Of a stretch of 64,000 nt of DNA, positions 26,701-35,719 are shown piece after piece. The DNA comes from UBA8337 sp038143435 (GTDB taxonomy: Bacteria > Pseudomonadota > Alphaproteobacteria > RS24): NCBI GenBank assembly GCA_038143435.1, contig JAYQLX010000003.1, positions 124,001 through 188,000 of the forward strand, given 5' to 3'. The notes under the pieces are model-generated. The model was not told the DNA's origin and ran no database searches. It saw only the letters and a program-made list of their open reading frames with translations. Each line of letters starts with the position of its first letter. The stretch's first letter is position 1. Position numbers and translations under genes: made by a program.

Positions 26701-29248
26701 TCCGTCCGGGGACAATGATGACTTTTTGAAGTTCTTTGCCATCAATAAATTTTTTCACTCCCGCATCGCTCAGCGCCATTTCTTCAATTATAGCCGCGTC
26801 GGCGGTTTTCGACACGGAAATTTCACCGCGCTTTTTGCCATTGACCTGCACCGGCAAAACAAGGTCATCGCTGACCAAAACCGACATATCGGCCTCAGGC
26901 CAAGCGGCATTGGCCACCAACCCTGCCCCGCCCAATTCGGCCCAGCCGGTTTCGGCCAAATGCGGCATCATTGGCGATAATAGCTTCATCAATTGCGCCA
27001 GCCCATAAGCGCGGCATTTTTCGTCTTCCGCGCTAGCGGGTTTGAAAGCGGCCAGCGCATTGACCAATTCATAAAGCCGCGCCACGGCGCGGTTAAAACC
27101 GAGCGCCTCCAATTCGCGGGTCACGGTATCAATGGTGGTTTGCACTTGCGCATAAAGTGCCCGCGCCGAGGCCCCCTCAGGCACGGCCAGCGTATCGGTA
27201 AAGGTCATGTTTTTATCGAATAAGCGCCAGACTTTTTGCACAAAGCGCCACGCGCCTTCAATGCCGTCTTGTGTCCATTGCACATCGCGCTCGGGCGGGC
27301 TGTCTGACAGCATGAACCAGCGCGCCGTATCGGCACCATAGCGCGCAATAATATCGTCGGGATCGACAATATTCTTTTTCGACTTCGACATTTTTTCAAC
27401 CGCCCCGACCGTCACCGGCGTCGTGCCGTCAGCCGCCAATACCGCCCCGTCCGCAATGCGGGTGATTTCATCAGGCGCCAGCCAGCCCGTATCGTCGCGA
27501 TAGGTTTCGTGGCACACCATGCCTTGCGTGAACAAGCCGGCAAACGGCTCGTCAACCGCCAAATGGCCCGTCTTGTGCATGGCGCGGGTGTAAAAGCGCG
27601 CATAAAGCAAATGCAAAATGGCGTGTTCAATGCCGCCAATATATTGGTCGACCGGCAGCCAGTGATTGACCGCAGCGACCCGCGTCGGGGCATCGTCGGC
27701 AAGCTCGGTAAAGCGCGCAAAATACCAGCTGGAATCGACAAATGTGTCAAATGTGTCGGTTTCGCGCTGCGCCGCGCCGCCGCATTTTGGGCAGGCGACA
27801 TGTTTCCATGTCGGGTGATGGGCCAGCGGATTGCCGGGCTTGTCAAAGCTGACATCATCAGGCAGCGTCACCGGCAAATCTGCGCGCGGCACCGGCACAC
27901 AGCCGCATGTGTCGCATAAAATAATCGGTATCGGGCAGCCCCAATAGCGTTGCCGCGAAATGCCCCAATCGCGGAGGCGGAAATTGACGCGTCTTTGACC
28001 GCGCTCTTGCGCTTCAAATTGTGCAATGATTTTTTCCCGCGCCGCTTGAGGGGTGAGGCCGTCAAGCGCGCCCGAATTGACCATCACCCCGTCGCCCGTA
28101 TAGGCGGTGTCGGTGACGGAAAAACCGGCTTCATCTTTCGGGCGCACCACTGTGGTCACCGGCAATTTATATTTTAAAGCAAAATCCAGATCGCGCTGGT
28201 CATGCGCCGGACAGGCAAATATCGCCCCAGTGCCATAGCCCATAAGCACAAAATTGGCGACATAGACCGGCAAATGCCATTCGGGGTCGAGCGGGTGGCG
28301 TGCCGTCAGCCCGGTGTCAAAGCCTAATTTTTCACCCGCTTCAATATCCGCTTCAGACGTGCCGCGCTGCGCGCATTCGGTGCGAAACGCGGCCAAAGCC
28401 GCATCGTTTTCGGCCAGCTGAACGGCGAGCGGATGGTCGGGCGAAATGGCACAAAAACTGGCACCGTAAAGCGTGTCGGGCCGCGTTGTATAAATTTCCA
28501 ATGCTGCCATTTCACCGACCGCTTGGCTCAGCTCGAAGCGACATTCCAGCCCCTCCGAACGGCCGATCCAATTGGCCTGCATCAGGCGCACTTTTTCCGG
28601 CCAGCGCGCCAGGGTGTCCAGCGCCGCCAGCAAATCCTCGGCATAATCGGAAATGCGCAAAAACCATTGCGTCAAATTTTTCTGCTCGACCGGCGCCCCC
28701 GAACGCCAGCCCTTGCCGTCAATCACTTGTTCATTGGCCAAAACGGTTTGGTCGACCGGGTCCCAATTGACAATGCTTTCGCGCCGGTCGACCAGACCGG
28801 CCTCCAGAAAGTCCAGAAACATGGCTTGTTCATGGCCGTAATATTCTGGGTCGCAAGTGGCGAATTCGCGCGCCCAATCAATCGACAGGCCGAGCTTTTT
28901 CAGCTGCGCGCGCATGGCGTCAATATTGCCATAGGTCCATTTTGCCGGATGAGTGTTTTTCTCCATGGCGGCATTTTCCGCCGGCATGCCAAACGCATCC
29001 CAGCCCATAGGGTGAAGCACATTATGCCCTTGCGCTTTTTTAAAGCGCGCCACCACATCGCCCATGGCATAATTGCGCACATGGCCCATATGAATGCGCC
29101 CCGACGGATAGGGAAACATTTCCAAGACGTAATATTTCGGGCGCGCGTCATCGGGCGCGCCGGCGCTGAAGCAGTCTTCTTGTTGCCACGCTTTTTGCCA
29201 ATGCGCCTCATGCTTGGCGGGGTCATAGGGCCGCGAAATATCGCTCAT
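26678..29248 (-). CDS. leuS: Leucyl-tRNA synthetase
   Basis: Class I aminoacyl-tRNA synthetase charging tRNA-Leu. The HIGH-type motif is PSGRIHMGHVRNYAMGDVV and the KMSKS motif is GAVEKMSKSKKNIVDPDD. The CP1 editing domain includes TTRPDTLYGASFCAIS and the zinc-region CPKCGGAAQRETDTFDTF precedes SSWYFARF. The frame is intact at 856 residues, standard for the bacterial enzyme. It is 6 bp downstream of the DUF3576 gene. Confidence 0.98.
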   Translation of the reverse strand: MSDISRPYDPAKHEAHWQKAWQQEDCFSAGAPDDARPKYYVLEMFPYPSGRIHMGHVRNYAMGDVVARFKKAQGHNVLHPMGWDAFGMPAENAAMEKNTHPAKWTYGNIDAMRAQLKKLGLSIDWAREFATCDPEYYGHEQAMFLDFLEAGLVDRRESIVNWDPVDQTVLANEQVIDGKGWRSGAPVEQKNLTQWFLRISDYAEDLLAALDTLARWPEKVRLMQANWIGRSEGLECRFELSQAVGEMAALEIYTTRPDTLYGASFCAISPDHPLAVQLAENDAALAAFRTECAQRGTSEADIEAGEKLGFDTGLTARHPLDPEWHLPVYVANFVLMGYGTGAIFACPAHDQRDLDFALKYKLPVTTVVRPKDEAGFSVTDTAYTGDGVMVNSGALDGLTPQAAREKIIAQFEAQERGQRRVNFRLRDWGISRQRYWGCPIPIILCDTCGCVPVPRADLPVTLPDDVSFDKPGNPLAHHPTWKHVACPKCGGAAQRETDTFDTFVDSSWYFARFTELADDAPTRVAAVNHWLPVDQYIGGIEHAILHLLYARFYTRAMHKTGHLAVDEPFAGLFTQGMVCHETYRDDTGWLAPDEITRIADGAVLAADGTTPVTVGAVEKMSKSKKNIVDPDDIIARYGADTARWFMLSDSPPERDVQWTQDGIEGAWRFVQKVWRLFDKNMTFTDTLAVPEGASARALYAQVQTTIDTVTRELEALGFNRAVARLYELVNALAAFKPASAEDEKCRAYGLAQLMKLLSPMMPHLAETGWAELGGAGLVANAAWPEADMSVLVSDDLVLPVQVNGKKRGEISVSKTADAAIIEEMALSDAGVKKFIDGKELQKVIIVPGRIVNLVVK

Positions 29249-29254
29249 AATGGC

Positions 29255-29791
29255 CTATTGGCTGGCGCGGCGCGCCGTTGCCAAATCGCGGGCGCGCGTC
29301 AAAATAATGTTTTCCAATTGCCGCGCCGCTTTTGATGAGGCGGCGGTCGAGACCCATTGGCCGCGGCGATTGGTTTCGCGAAACACGCTGACGCGCAGTG
29401 CATCGGCGCGCAATTCGCGCCCGCTAATAACGAGGTTAATCTTGACCCGCTCATCTGTAGCGCTTGGGTCATTATACCATTCGGTAATAATCACCCCGCC
29501 GACCGGATCGGCGGCGGCAAGTGGCATAAAAGATAAAATATCAAGGCTTGATTGCCACAGCAGCGCATTAACACCGAGCCCGCCCGCGCTGACCGGCGCG
29601 GAGGTTCGCCCGCCCGCCTTATCAACCTCATCGCGGCGGAAAAAATCAAAGATTGAGCCGCTTTCTTCGCTGGCCAGATTATCATTTTGCGGATAATCGG
29701 CTTCGACATTAAGTGAGCCGCAAGCGGCCAAAACGGAGACCAGCAACAAAGAAAAAAATGAGCGGCGCAGAGCCGAAAAAGAAGAGCGCAT
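29255..29791 (-). CDS. DUF3576 lipoprotein
   Basis: Predicted lipoprotein of unknown function conserved next to leuS in alphaproteobacteria. The N-terminus FFSLLLVSVLAACGSLNVEA has a clear lipobox (LAAC). The DUF3576 body has GVNALLWQSSLDILSFMPLA, DPVGGVIITEWYND and RRGQWVSTAASSKAARQLEN. Start ATG 29791 is chosen to give a short signal peptide; ATG 29812 is possible. The frame is intact. The gene sits directly upstream of leuS and is likely co-transcribed with it. Confidence 0.88.
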   Translation of the reverse strand: MRSSFSALRRSFFSLLLVSVLAACGSLNVEADYPQNDNLASEESGSIFDFFRRDEVDKAGGRTSAPVSAGGLGVNALLWQSSLDILSFMPLAAADPVGGVIITEWYNDPSATDERVKINLVISGRELRADALRVSVFRETNRRGQWVSTAASSKAARQLENIILTRARDLATARRASQ

Positions 29792-29870
29792 GGCAGTTTC
29801 CAAATTTATCAAATCAGCCCCATGACTATTATGGCCGCGCGCAAAAGTAAAGACCGTTCCTCAGCCATTT

Positions 29871-30461
29871 TCAGCCATGTTCAATCACCCCATCGGCGCG
29901 CGCCGCAGGCCCAAACGCACCGATTGCGCCATAGCCATCGGCTGCCGCAAAGCCGCCCAAGCGCCGCCACTGCGCCGCATTCATGCCGCCCAGAGCATAG
30001 GCCGTCATGCCGCCCCGGCGGGCTGCGCGCAAAAGCGGCAAAGCGCGCCAAAGGGCCAATGGCCGCGCGCCAATATGGCTTTGCGTGGCAAAGACCGGCG
30101 CAATGAAGACGCGCCCGAAACCGGCCTGTTTGGCGGCCAAAAGCTCGGCCATATTGTGCACGGCAGCGCTGTCACCGGGGCGACTTTTGCCGCCGCGCAG
30201 GGCGGCGCGACGCAGCATGAAAGACGGGCAATGAAAACCGGCACCATGTTTGCGTGCCAAGCGGCGGTCGCCGGCAATGGCAAAGGCGCGGCCCTGGCGG
30301 CGACAAAGCGCCGCCATTTCCGTCGCCAAGCAGGCGCGCGCATCATGTTGGTAATCGCGCAAAATAAGGCCGATATGGCGCGGCTGTGCGGTCAATGCGG
30401 TACGCCAATCGGGCTGGCGTTGCGCGTCGCTGAGCATATAAATCTTCGGCGCGTGCATCAT
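29871..30461 (-). CDS. Thiamine phosphate synthase/TenI-like protein
   Basis: ThiE/TenI-family (beta/alpha)8 barrel. Visible features are KIYMLSDAQRQPDW at the start (the family usually has a similar LITD-type strand), HCPSFMLRRAAL, and a C-terminal ALGGMNAAQWRRLGGFAAADG resembling the GGI phosphate loop of ThiE. The strict diphosphate-binding residues are not all evident, so it may be a TenI-like regulator or unrelated catalytic variant. The frame is intact at 196 residues. It is divergent from the YggS-family gene. Confidence 0.72.
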   Translation of the reverse strand: MMHAPKIYMLSDAQRQPDWRTALTAQPRHIGLILRDYQHDARACLATEMAALCRRQGRAFAIAGDRRLARKHGAGFHCPSFMLRRAALRGGKSRPGDSAAVHNMAELLAAKQAGFGRVFIAPVFATQSHIGARPLALWRALPLLRAARRGGMTAYALGGMNAAQWRRLGGFAAADGYGAIGAFGPAARADGVIEHG

Positions 30462-30547
30462 GAGTGAGCGCTTGCCTCCGATATTTTGCCTCGTGCGACC
30501 ATTAATTTCAGCTTGGCTGTTTCGCCGCGCTCTGGCAAGACAGAGTT

Positions 30548-31228
30548 ATGAGTTCTGTGCCGCCCGAAATGAATGTGCCGCCGCGCCTCGCGGAAATACG
30601 GCAGCGCATGGCCGAAGCCCTGCAAGAAAACGGTCGGCCCGCCAATGCGGCGCAGCTTATCGCCATCTCCAAAACCAAACCGGCTGCAGAGATTGCGCCA
30701 CTTTTACAGGCCGGCCATCGTCTGTTCGGTGAAAACCGCGTGCAAGAGGCGAAAGACAAATGGCCGCCACTCAAGGCGCAATATGGCGACGCCGAATTGC
30801 ATCTGGTCGGCCCGCTGCAGACCAATAAGGTGAAAGAAGCGGTGGCGCTGTTCGATGTCATCCAAACGCTGGACCGCGAAAAACTGGCGCGCAAGCTGGC
30901 CGAGCTGAAAGGTGAAAGCGGATTTCCACGCTTATTGATACAGGTTAATACCGGAGACGAGCCGCAAAAATCCGGCATAACACCCTCTGAGCTAGCCGCT
31001 TTTTATGCGTTTTGCAGTGATGAGCTGGCTTTGCGCATTGACGGGCTTATGTGTCTGCCGCCGCAAGATGAACCGGCCGGGGCGCATTTTGTCTTGCTCG
31101 GCAAATTGGCGGCGCAATTGGGGCTGGGCACGCTGTCAATGGGCATGTCGGGCGATTTTGAAACGGCGCTGGCATTGGGCGCGACGCATATTCGTGTCGG
31201 CACCGCCCTTTTTGGCGCAAGAGACTGA
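30548..31228 (+). CDS. YggS-family pyridoxal phosphate homeostasis protein
   Basis: Cytosolic PLP-binding protein that buffers vitamin B6 and amino/keto acid pools; no enzymatic activity is known. The PLP lysine is in LIAISKTKPAAEIAPLL. Further conserved segments are LFGENRVQEAKDKW, LHLVGPLQTNKVKEA, LIQVNTGDEPQKSGI and the phosphate-binding SMGMSGDFETALALGATHI. The frame is intact at 226 residues. It ends 12 bp from the convergent transpeptidase gene. Confidence 0.95.
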   Translation: MSSVPPEMNVPPRLAEIRQRMAEALQENGRPANAAQLIAISKTKPAAEIAPLLQAGHRLFGENRVQEAKDKWPPLKAQYGDAELHLVGPLQTNKVKEAVALFDVIQTLDREKLARKLAELKGESGFPRLLIQVNTGDEPQKSGITPSELAAFYAFCSDELALRIDGLMCLPPQDEPAGAHFVLLGKLAAQLGLGTLSMGMSGDFETALALGATHIRVGTALFGARD

Positions 31229-31240
31229 TTTTCTTAGCCT

Positions 31241-31762
31241 TTAACTTTCGGCAATGGCAATATGTGTGGTCGGTTTGGCGTGGTGCAGCAAAAACCGCAT
31301 GGTCGCATGATTGACTGCAATGCAGCCCAAAGTGTGGCGGAAATTGTTTTTCTCCAAATGCAGAAAAATCGCACTGCCCGCGCCCTTTTCGGTCGGTGCA
31401 TCATTCATGCCCAATTCGAAAAACACGTCATATAGCCGATCGTGACGCCATAGGCGCTCATGCCGGGCCGCGCTGGGGCGCTCTATCGGGATATTATACA
31501 GGCTGCTGCGCACATCATCGCACCAGCCGCTTTTCTGGGAAATTTCAGCAATAGGGAGCGGGCGTTGCGGGCGCATAGTGCGATCTGGCCGATACCAAAT
31601 GCGGCGCAGCCGATAGCGCCCGATGGGGGTTTTGCCGTCGCCTTCTTTTTTGGTCTTTGTGACCCCGCCCTTGCCCAGCGCGCATCGGCTGCGATGCGTC
31701 CCAAAGCGCAACAGCCCGTGATGCGGGGCAGAAGCACAGGGACTGACATAAATATCTTTCAT
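31241..31762 (-). CDS. L,D-transpeptidase family protein (YkuD domain)
   Basis: Probable YkuD-fold enzyme that would form or edit peptidoglycan cross-links. The catalytic pattern is visible as SAIFLHLEKNNFRHTLGCIAV, with the His and the Cys (GCI) in family spacing. Upstream blocks are GDGKTPIGRYRLRRIWYRP, GWCDDVRSSLYN and RLYDVFFELGMND. From ATG 31762 the product has 173 residues and no obvious signal peptide, so export is uncertain. The longer frame to 31996 is antisense to the response regulator and is rejected. Confidence 0.87.
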   Translation of the reverse strand: MKDIYVSPCASAPHHGLLRFGTHRSRCALGKGGVTKTKKEGDGKTPIGRYRLRRIWYRPDRTMRPQRPLPIAEISQKSGWCDDVRSSLYNIPIERPSAARHERLWRHDRLYDVFFELGMNDAPTEKGAGSAIFLHLEKNNFRHTLGCIAVNHATMRFLLHHAKPTTHIAIAES

Positions 31763-31856
31763 GCCTCTAAATTCAGCCAAATTTCGGCCCGCCGCAAGGG
31801 CTTGTTTTGCGCGCCCATATTGGGCAAATTCAACGCAGCGATGAAGGGTATGAGCG

Positions 31857-32543
31857 ATGGCGGCGAAGCAAAAAATATTGCTGGTGGAAGATGACGATGC
31901 TCTGGCTGAGGTATTGGCCGAGCAATTGGCGCTGCATGAAGAGTTTGAGTTGAGCCGTGTCGAAACCGCTGCGGCGGCGCTTGCGGCGGCGGGCAAGGGC
32001 TATGATTTAATTTTGCTCGATGTCGGCCTGCCTGGCCAAGACGGTCGCGAGACCTGTAAAATCATCCGCAAAAACAATATTGCCACGCCCATCATTATTT
32101 TGACCGGCGCGGCCAGCGAGGCCGATACGATTTTGGGCCTTGATGCGGGGGCCAATGATTATGTCACCAAGCCCTTCCGCTTCGGTATTTTATTGGCCCG
32201 CATGCGCGCGCAATTGCGCAGCCATGAACAGGCGGAAACGGCGGAGCTGCAAATCGGGGCTTATGTTTTTCGCCCCAGCTTGAAAATATTGGAGCCGCAA
32301 GACGGCGCGGCGAAAATTCGCCTGACCGAAAAAGAAACCAATATTTTGAAATTTTTACACCGCGCCGGCGGCGCCGCGGTGGCGCGCGACACGCTGCTGC
32401 ATGAAGTGTGGGGTTATAATGCGCAAGTCTCGACGCATACGCTGGAAACCCATATCTATCGGCTGCGCCGCAAGATAGAGGCCGACCCGTCAGAAGCCAC
32501 TTTGCTGCTGACGCTGGAGGGCGGCTATGCATTGGCGCAATAA
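31857..32543 (+). CDS. OmpR-family response regulator
   Basis: Two-component transcription regulator. The receiver domain has the acidic pocket ILLVEDDDALAEVLAEQ, phospho-acceptor Asp in LILLDVGLPGQDGRE, Thr in IIILTGAASEAD and Lys in NDYVTKPFRFG. The C-terminal winged helix has KIRLTEKETNILKFLHRAGG and VSTHTLETHIYRLRRKIEA. The frame is intact at 228 residues. No histidine kinase gene is next to it, so it is an orphan here and its partner and targets are unknown. Confidence 0.94.
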   Translation: MAAKQKILLVEDDDALAEVLAEQLALHEEFELSRVETAAAALAAAGKGYDLILLDVGLPGQDGRETCKIIRKNNIATPIIILTGAASEADTILGLDAGANDYVTKPFRFGILLARMRAQLRSHEQAETAELQIGAYVFRPSLKILEPQDGAAKIRLTEKETNILKFLHRAGGAAVARDTLLHEVWGYNAQVSTHTLETHIYRLRRKIEADPSEATLLLTLEGGYALAQ

Positions 32544-32573
32544 TTTGGCGCACTCATTTGGCGTAATTAAACC

Positions 32574-33059
32574 TTAAGCCGAGACAAATAGATTTTCCGC
32601 GCCGACGGCAATCGGATAGCCGGTCACATAATCTTCATGCATGCGCATGGCGCGTCCGGTCGAGATTTTCATGGCGGCAAAATCGCTGAGCCCTTGCGCC
32701 AATTCGCGCCCGTCTCCGGCCAGCATTTGAAAGCGCCGCCGCAGGCGCAAGCGGCCATCATTGACGCTCACCCAAGTGGCGATATGCACACGCTCACCGG
32801 CCAGCGCCGCCGCCTTATAGTCAATTTCATGGCGGGTCACGACAAAGCCGCAATCGCGTTGGCGATAGGCGGCGAAATCAAACCCCAAAGCTTTCGAATG
32901 GGCCCAGGCGGCGCGCGCCATCCAGTTCAGATAAACGACATTATTGACGTGATTGAAATCATCAATATCGCCCTCTTGCACGGCGAGGCTGAGGGTAAAT
33001 TGCGGTGGCAATAAAAACGCCTCTGGCGGCGGGGCGGGGGCACTGACGGGCTCACTCAT
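32574..33059 (-). CDS. Acyl-CoA thioesterase, hotdog fold (4HBT/YbgC type)
   Basis: Predicted thioester hydrolase. The family motif DIDDFNHVNNVVYLNWMARA contains the Asp typical of 4-hydroxybenzoyl-CoA thioesterase-like enzymes. Also visible are RDCGFVVTRHEIDYKAAALAG and AQGLSDFAAMKISTGRAMR. The frame is intact at 161 residues. The natural substrate cannot be told. It is divergent from the next thioesterase-like gene, 83 bp apart. Confidence 0.88.
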   Translation of the reverse strand: MSEPVSAPAPPPEAFLLPPQFTLSLAVQEGDIDDFNHVNNVVYLNWMARAAWAHSKALGFDFAAYRQRDCGFVVTRHEIDYKAAALAGERVHIATWVSVNDGRLRLRRRFQMLAGDGRELAQGLSDFAAMKISTGRAMRMHEDYVTGYPIAVGAENLFVSA

Positions 33060-33142
33060 GAGCCGACATTAGCAGCCCGCATAGAGGCTTGCCAAGACGG
33101 GCGGTGCAGGCTTAGTCTCTCGGCAGTTTAGGGAGACTATGC

Positions 33143-33637
33143 ATGAGTGCCACTGCGATTAATGTCGCCCGCCTCGGCACGGCGCGCGATGATTTTGATA
33201 CCAATGCCGAAAATTGGCCGCCCAATGTCAAAGTGGCGCATGAAAAACCGTCACCGACCTCGGCCCATTTAGGGCTTGAATTATTGGCCGTCGACAAGGC
33301 CGGCGGCACGGTTGAGATGGCCTTTAATGCGGGCGATAAATTATGCAATAAATGGGGCGGCATTCAGGGCGGCAATGTTGCCGCCATGCTCGATGATGCC
33401 ATGGCTTTTGCCATTGGCCTCAATCTCGATTGGGGGCAAATCAGCCCGACTTTGGAATTGAAAGTATCGATGCTGGCACCGGCGCGCCCGGGGCGGCTTT
33501 ACGCGGTCGGGCAAGTGGTGCGGCGCGGGCGCTCGGTCGGTTTTGTTGAGGGCATGTTATATGATGCGGAAGGGCAATTATTGGCCACCGGCTCATCGAC
33601 CGCCAATTTTGTTACGCTGAAAAAGCGCGACAGTTAA
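33143..33637 (+). CDS. PaaI-family thioesterase
   Basis: Hotdog-fold thioesterase. The characteristic central helix motif is WGGIQGGNVAAMLDDAMAFA with the catalytic acidic residue; then SPTLELKVSMLAPARPGRL and GRSVGFVEGMLYDAEGQLLA. The first 35 residues are not conserved and the frame is intact at 164 residues. The gene is probably co-transcribed with the downstream AhpD-like gene, which starts 20 bp later after an AAAGGAGG site. Confidence 0.9.
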   Translation: MSATAINVARLGTARDDFDTNAENWPPNVKVAHEKPSPTSAHLGLELLAVDKAGGTVEMAFNAGDKLCNKWGGIQGGNVAAMLDDAMAFAIGLNLDWGQISPTLELKVSMLAPARPGRLYAVGQVVRRGRSVGFVEGMLYDAEGQLLATGSSTANFVTLKKRDS

Positions 33638-33657
33638 CCCCGTCAAAGGAGGCGCGC

Positions 33658-34248
33658 ATGGCGCATTTGAAAAACGCTGAAACGGCGCAATTGGCCGAAG
33701 TGGCCGATGAGCTGGCCCTGGCCGCTGCGGTGATGGGGTTTGAGCCCAATAGTTTGAAAATCATGGCGCATCGGCCCGAGATTTTGCGCGGCTTTCTTGC
33801 TTTGAGCGCGGCGGTTTTGGGGCCCGATGCCAAGCTTGAGCCGGGCTTGCGGCAGATGATAGCCCATATTGCCAGCGCCGCGGCGGGCTGTCATTATTGT
33901 CAAGCGCATACCGCACATGGCGCGCATGAACGCGGCGTGGCCGATGAAAAAATCGCCAATCTTTGGTCTTTTGAAACCGATGCGCAATTTTCCGAGGCTG
34001 AACGCGCCGCTTTGGCGCTGGCGCAGGCCGGTGCGCGCCAGCCCAATGGCGCCACGCAAGCCCATTTTGACGAGCTGAAGGCGCATTTTTCCGATGCCGA
34101 AATCTGCGAAATTGTCGCCGTGATAGCGACATTTGGCTTCCTCAACCGCTGGAATGATACGCTGGCCACCGAATTGGAAGACAGCCCGCTGGCTTATGCC
34201 GAAAGCCATCTTTTGGCCAATGGATGGAAACCAGATCGGCATAAATAA
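33658..34248 (+). CDS. Carboxymuconolactone decarboxylase/AhpD-like protein
   Basis: AhpD-fold protein with a redox C-x-x-C and downstream His in SAAAGCHYCQAHTAHGAHER, as in alkylhydroperoxidase D-type peroxidases. The helix pair ERAALALAQAGARQPNG and ICEIVAVIATFGFLNRWNDT matches the uncharacterised peroxidase-related branch. The frame is intact at 196 residues; a strong GGAGG is present seven bases before ATG 33658. A role in thiol-dependent peroxide defence is inferred from the family only. Confidence 0.9.
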   Translation: MAHLKNAETAQLAEVADELALAAAVMGFEPNSLKIMAHRPEILRGFLALSAAVLGPDAKLEPGLRQMIAHIASAAAGCHYCQAHTAHGAHERGVADEKIANLWSFETDAQFSEAERAALALAQAGARQPNGATQAHFDELKAHFSDAEICEIVAVIATFGFLNRWNDTLATELEDSPLAYAESHLLANGWKPDRHK

Positions 34249-34260
34249 CGTATTGAAAGC

Positions 34261-35679
34261 ATGAGTGAAAACGACAATCGAAGCCAAATGCATAAATCGC
34301 AATGGCGCTTGCGGCAGGTCACCGACGAGTTGAACGCGCGGCCTTTCCCGCGCTTTGCCCTGCCGACGGCGATTTTTCGCCTATGCCTGTCGGGCGAAGA
34401 AGCGTTTGACGGCTTGCGCGATGCTTTGCGCGGCACGCTGAGCGATATTGATTGGGACGCCGATGCGCAACGCCGCCTCATCCGCGCCCGCCAGAACGGG
34501 GTGCAGTTCAATATTGAGCGCCATACCGAATTCGTCTCATTGACCATTATTGATGAAAAGGCCGAAAATGGCTCGGCGGCGCAGCATTTGCCGCCCGATT
34601 GGCTCGATAAAAACCGCGGCGAAGTGGTGGTGGCGGTCGATTGCCAATGCAGCATACGCGGCACGGCGCGCGATGGCTGGACCTGCGCCAGCCGGTTGGA
34701 AAACGGGCTGGCTGACGGGTTTTTCGATTTTAAAGTGGCGGAAGACGGGCACACCAAAATTGCCCTTGATTTCGCCCCCGATTGTGATGTCCGCGATGTC
34801 GGCCGCATTGCTTTGCAAGTGGTGGAAATTGAAACCTATCGTTCTTTTGCCGCCATTGGGCTCAATCGCGCGCGCGCCGCGCAAGCGCAATTATCCGATG
34901 TTGCCGCGCGTGTGCCAACCAGCATTTCAGCCGCCGGCAGCGCCGATAGCGAGCGTTTTGACCTGCTCAGCCAATTGACCGGCGAGTTGGAAGAGATATG
35001 GCGACGCACCTCATTTCGCTTTGCCGCCTGCACCGCCTATTGGGATTTGGTGACGGCGCGCCTTGCCTCTTTGCAAGAGCAGGCCTTTGACAGCCGCATC
35101 ACCATTGGCGGGTTTTTGGAGCGCCGCCTGCAACCGGCCATTGCCACTTATCAATCGACCGAACGCCGCCGCCATGATTTGGCCGAACAAATTGCCGCCA
35201 TGACGGGGCTTTTGCAAACCCGCATTGAATTGGATATGCAGCAGCAAAATGCCGATTTGCTGGCCTCGCTCAACCATGCGGCCGAGCGGCAATTGCGCTT
35301 GCAGCACACGGTGGAGGGGGTTTCGACCGTCGCCATTTCCTATTATCTGGTCAATTTATTGCGCGCACCGGCCGATTGGGTGCTGGCCAAACAGCCGGCG
35401 CTCGACCCGCTCATTGTCAATTTAGCATTGGTGGCCATCACCGTGCCGCTGGTCTGGCTGAGCATAAGGCGGCTTTTGCGCGCCACGGTCAGGGCAAGCG
35501 GCGGCCATGCCGGCCTTCCCGCCGCGCTTCAAAAAATCCGATTGATGGTTTGGAGCGTTCTGGAGCGGGCGATGAGATTCGAACTCACGACCCCAACCTT
35601 GGCAAGGTTGTGCTCTACCCCTGAGCTACGCCCGCTTTGTCAGAACGGATTGCGTTATGCACCATCATTAGAGGTTTGA
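34261..35679 (+). CDS. DUF3422 membrane protein (3' end uncertain)
   Basis: Large protein of unknown function conserved in alphaproteobacteria. It begins with the family block LRQVTDELNARPFPRFALPT, has a helical middle (ERRRHDLAEQIAAMTGLLQ; QLRLQHTVEGVSTVAISYY) and a C-terminal membrane helix LIVNLALVAITVPLVWLSIR. The frame as sequenced runs through the tRNA-Gly gene on the opposite strand, which is not credible. The domain ends around RRLLR (about 35480); a one-base shift after that gives FPPRFKKSD and a stop at 35543-35545, just before the tRNA. Confidence 0.88.
   Translation: MSENDNRSQMHKSQWRLRQVTDELNARPFPRFALPTAIFRLCLSGEEAFDGLRDALRGTLSDIDWDADAQRRLIRARQNGVQFNIERHTEFVSLTIIDEKAENGSAAQHLPPDWLDKNRGEVVVAVDCQCSIRGTARDGWTCASRLENGLADGFFDFKVAEDGHTKIALDFAPDCDVRDVGRIALQVVEIETYRSFAAIGLNRARAAQAQLSDVAARVPTSISAAGSADSERFDLLSQLTGELEEIWRRTSFRFAACTAYWDLVTARLASLQEQAFDSRITIGGFLERRLQPAIATYQSTERRRHDLAEQIAAMTGLLQTRIELDMQQQNADLLASLNHAAERQLRLQHTVEGVSTVAISYYLVNLLRAPADWVLAKQPALDPLIVNLALVAITVPLVWLSIRRLLRATVRASGGHAGLPAALQKIRLMVWSVLERAMRFELTTPTLARLCSTPELRPLCQNGLRYAPSLEV
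35561..35635 (-). tRNA. tRNA-Gly (anticodon GCC)
   Basis: A 75-base cloverleaf including encoded CCA. The acceptor arms GCGGGCG and CGCCCGC pair perfectly (7 bp); D stem GCTC/GAGC; anticodon stem CAACC/GGTTG with loop TTGCCAA, giving anticodon GCC at 35603-35601; T arm GTGAG-TTCGAAT-CTCAT. Confidence 0.97.
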
Positions 35680-35682
35680 CAA
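35654..35682 (-). promoter_or_regulatory. Possible promoter of tRNA-Gly
   Basis: On the minus strand TTGTCA (35682-35677) and CATAAC (35659-35654) are 17 bases apart, with the tRNA starting about 19 bases after the -10 box. The -35 lies inside one copy of the repeat at 35675-35699. Confidence 0.4.
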
Positions 35683-35699
35683 GTGGCCATTTGACAAGT
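35675..35699 (+). repeat. Two direct copies of TTTGACAAGT
   Basis: TTTGACAAGT occurs at 35675-35684 and 35690-35699, a 15 bp period, between the tRNA and the thioredoxin-like gene. Each copy contains a consensus-like -35 element for one of the two diverging transcripts. Confidence 0.6.
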
Positions 35700-35719
35700 C
35701 GTCAAGAGGCGCAGATAGT
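35691..35719 (+). promoter_or_regulatory. Possible promoter of the thioredoxin-like gene
   Basis: TTGACA (35691-35696) is an exact -35 consensus; 17 bases later GATAGT (35714-35719) is a weaker -10. The start codon is at 35808. Confidence 0.45.

Noticed and set aside
31241..31996. Longer start of the transpeptidase gene at 31996
   Set aside because: The extra 78 residues run antisense through the response regulator and have no signal peptide or homology; ATG 31762 fits the domain.
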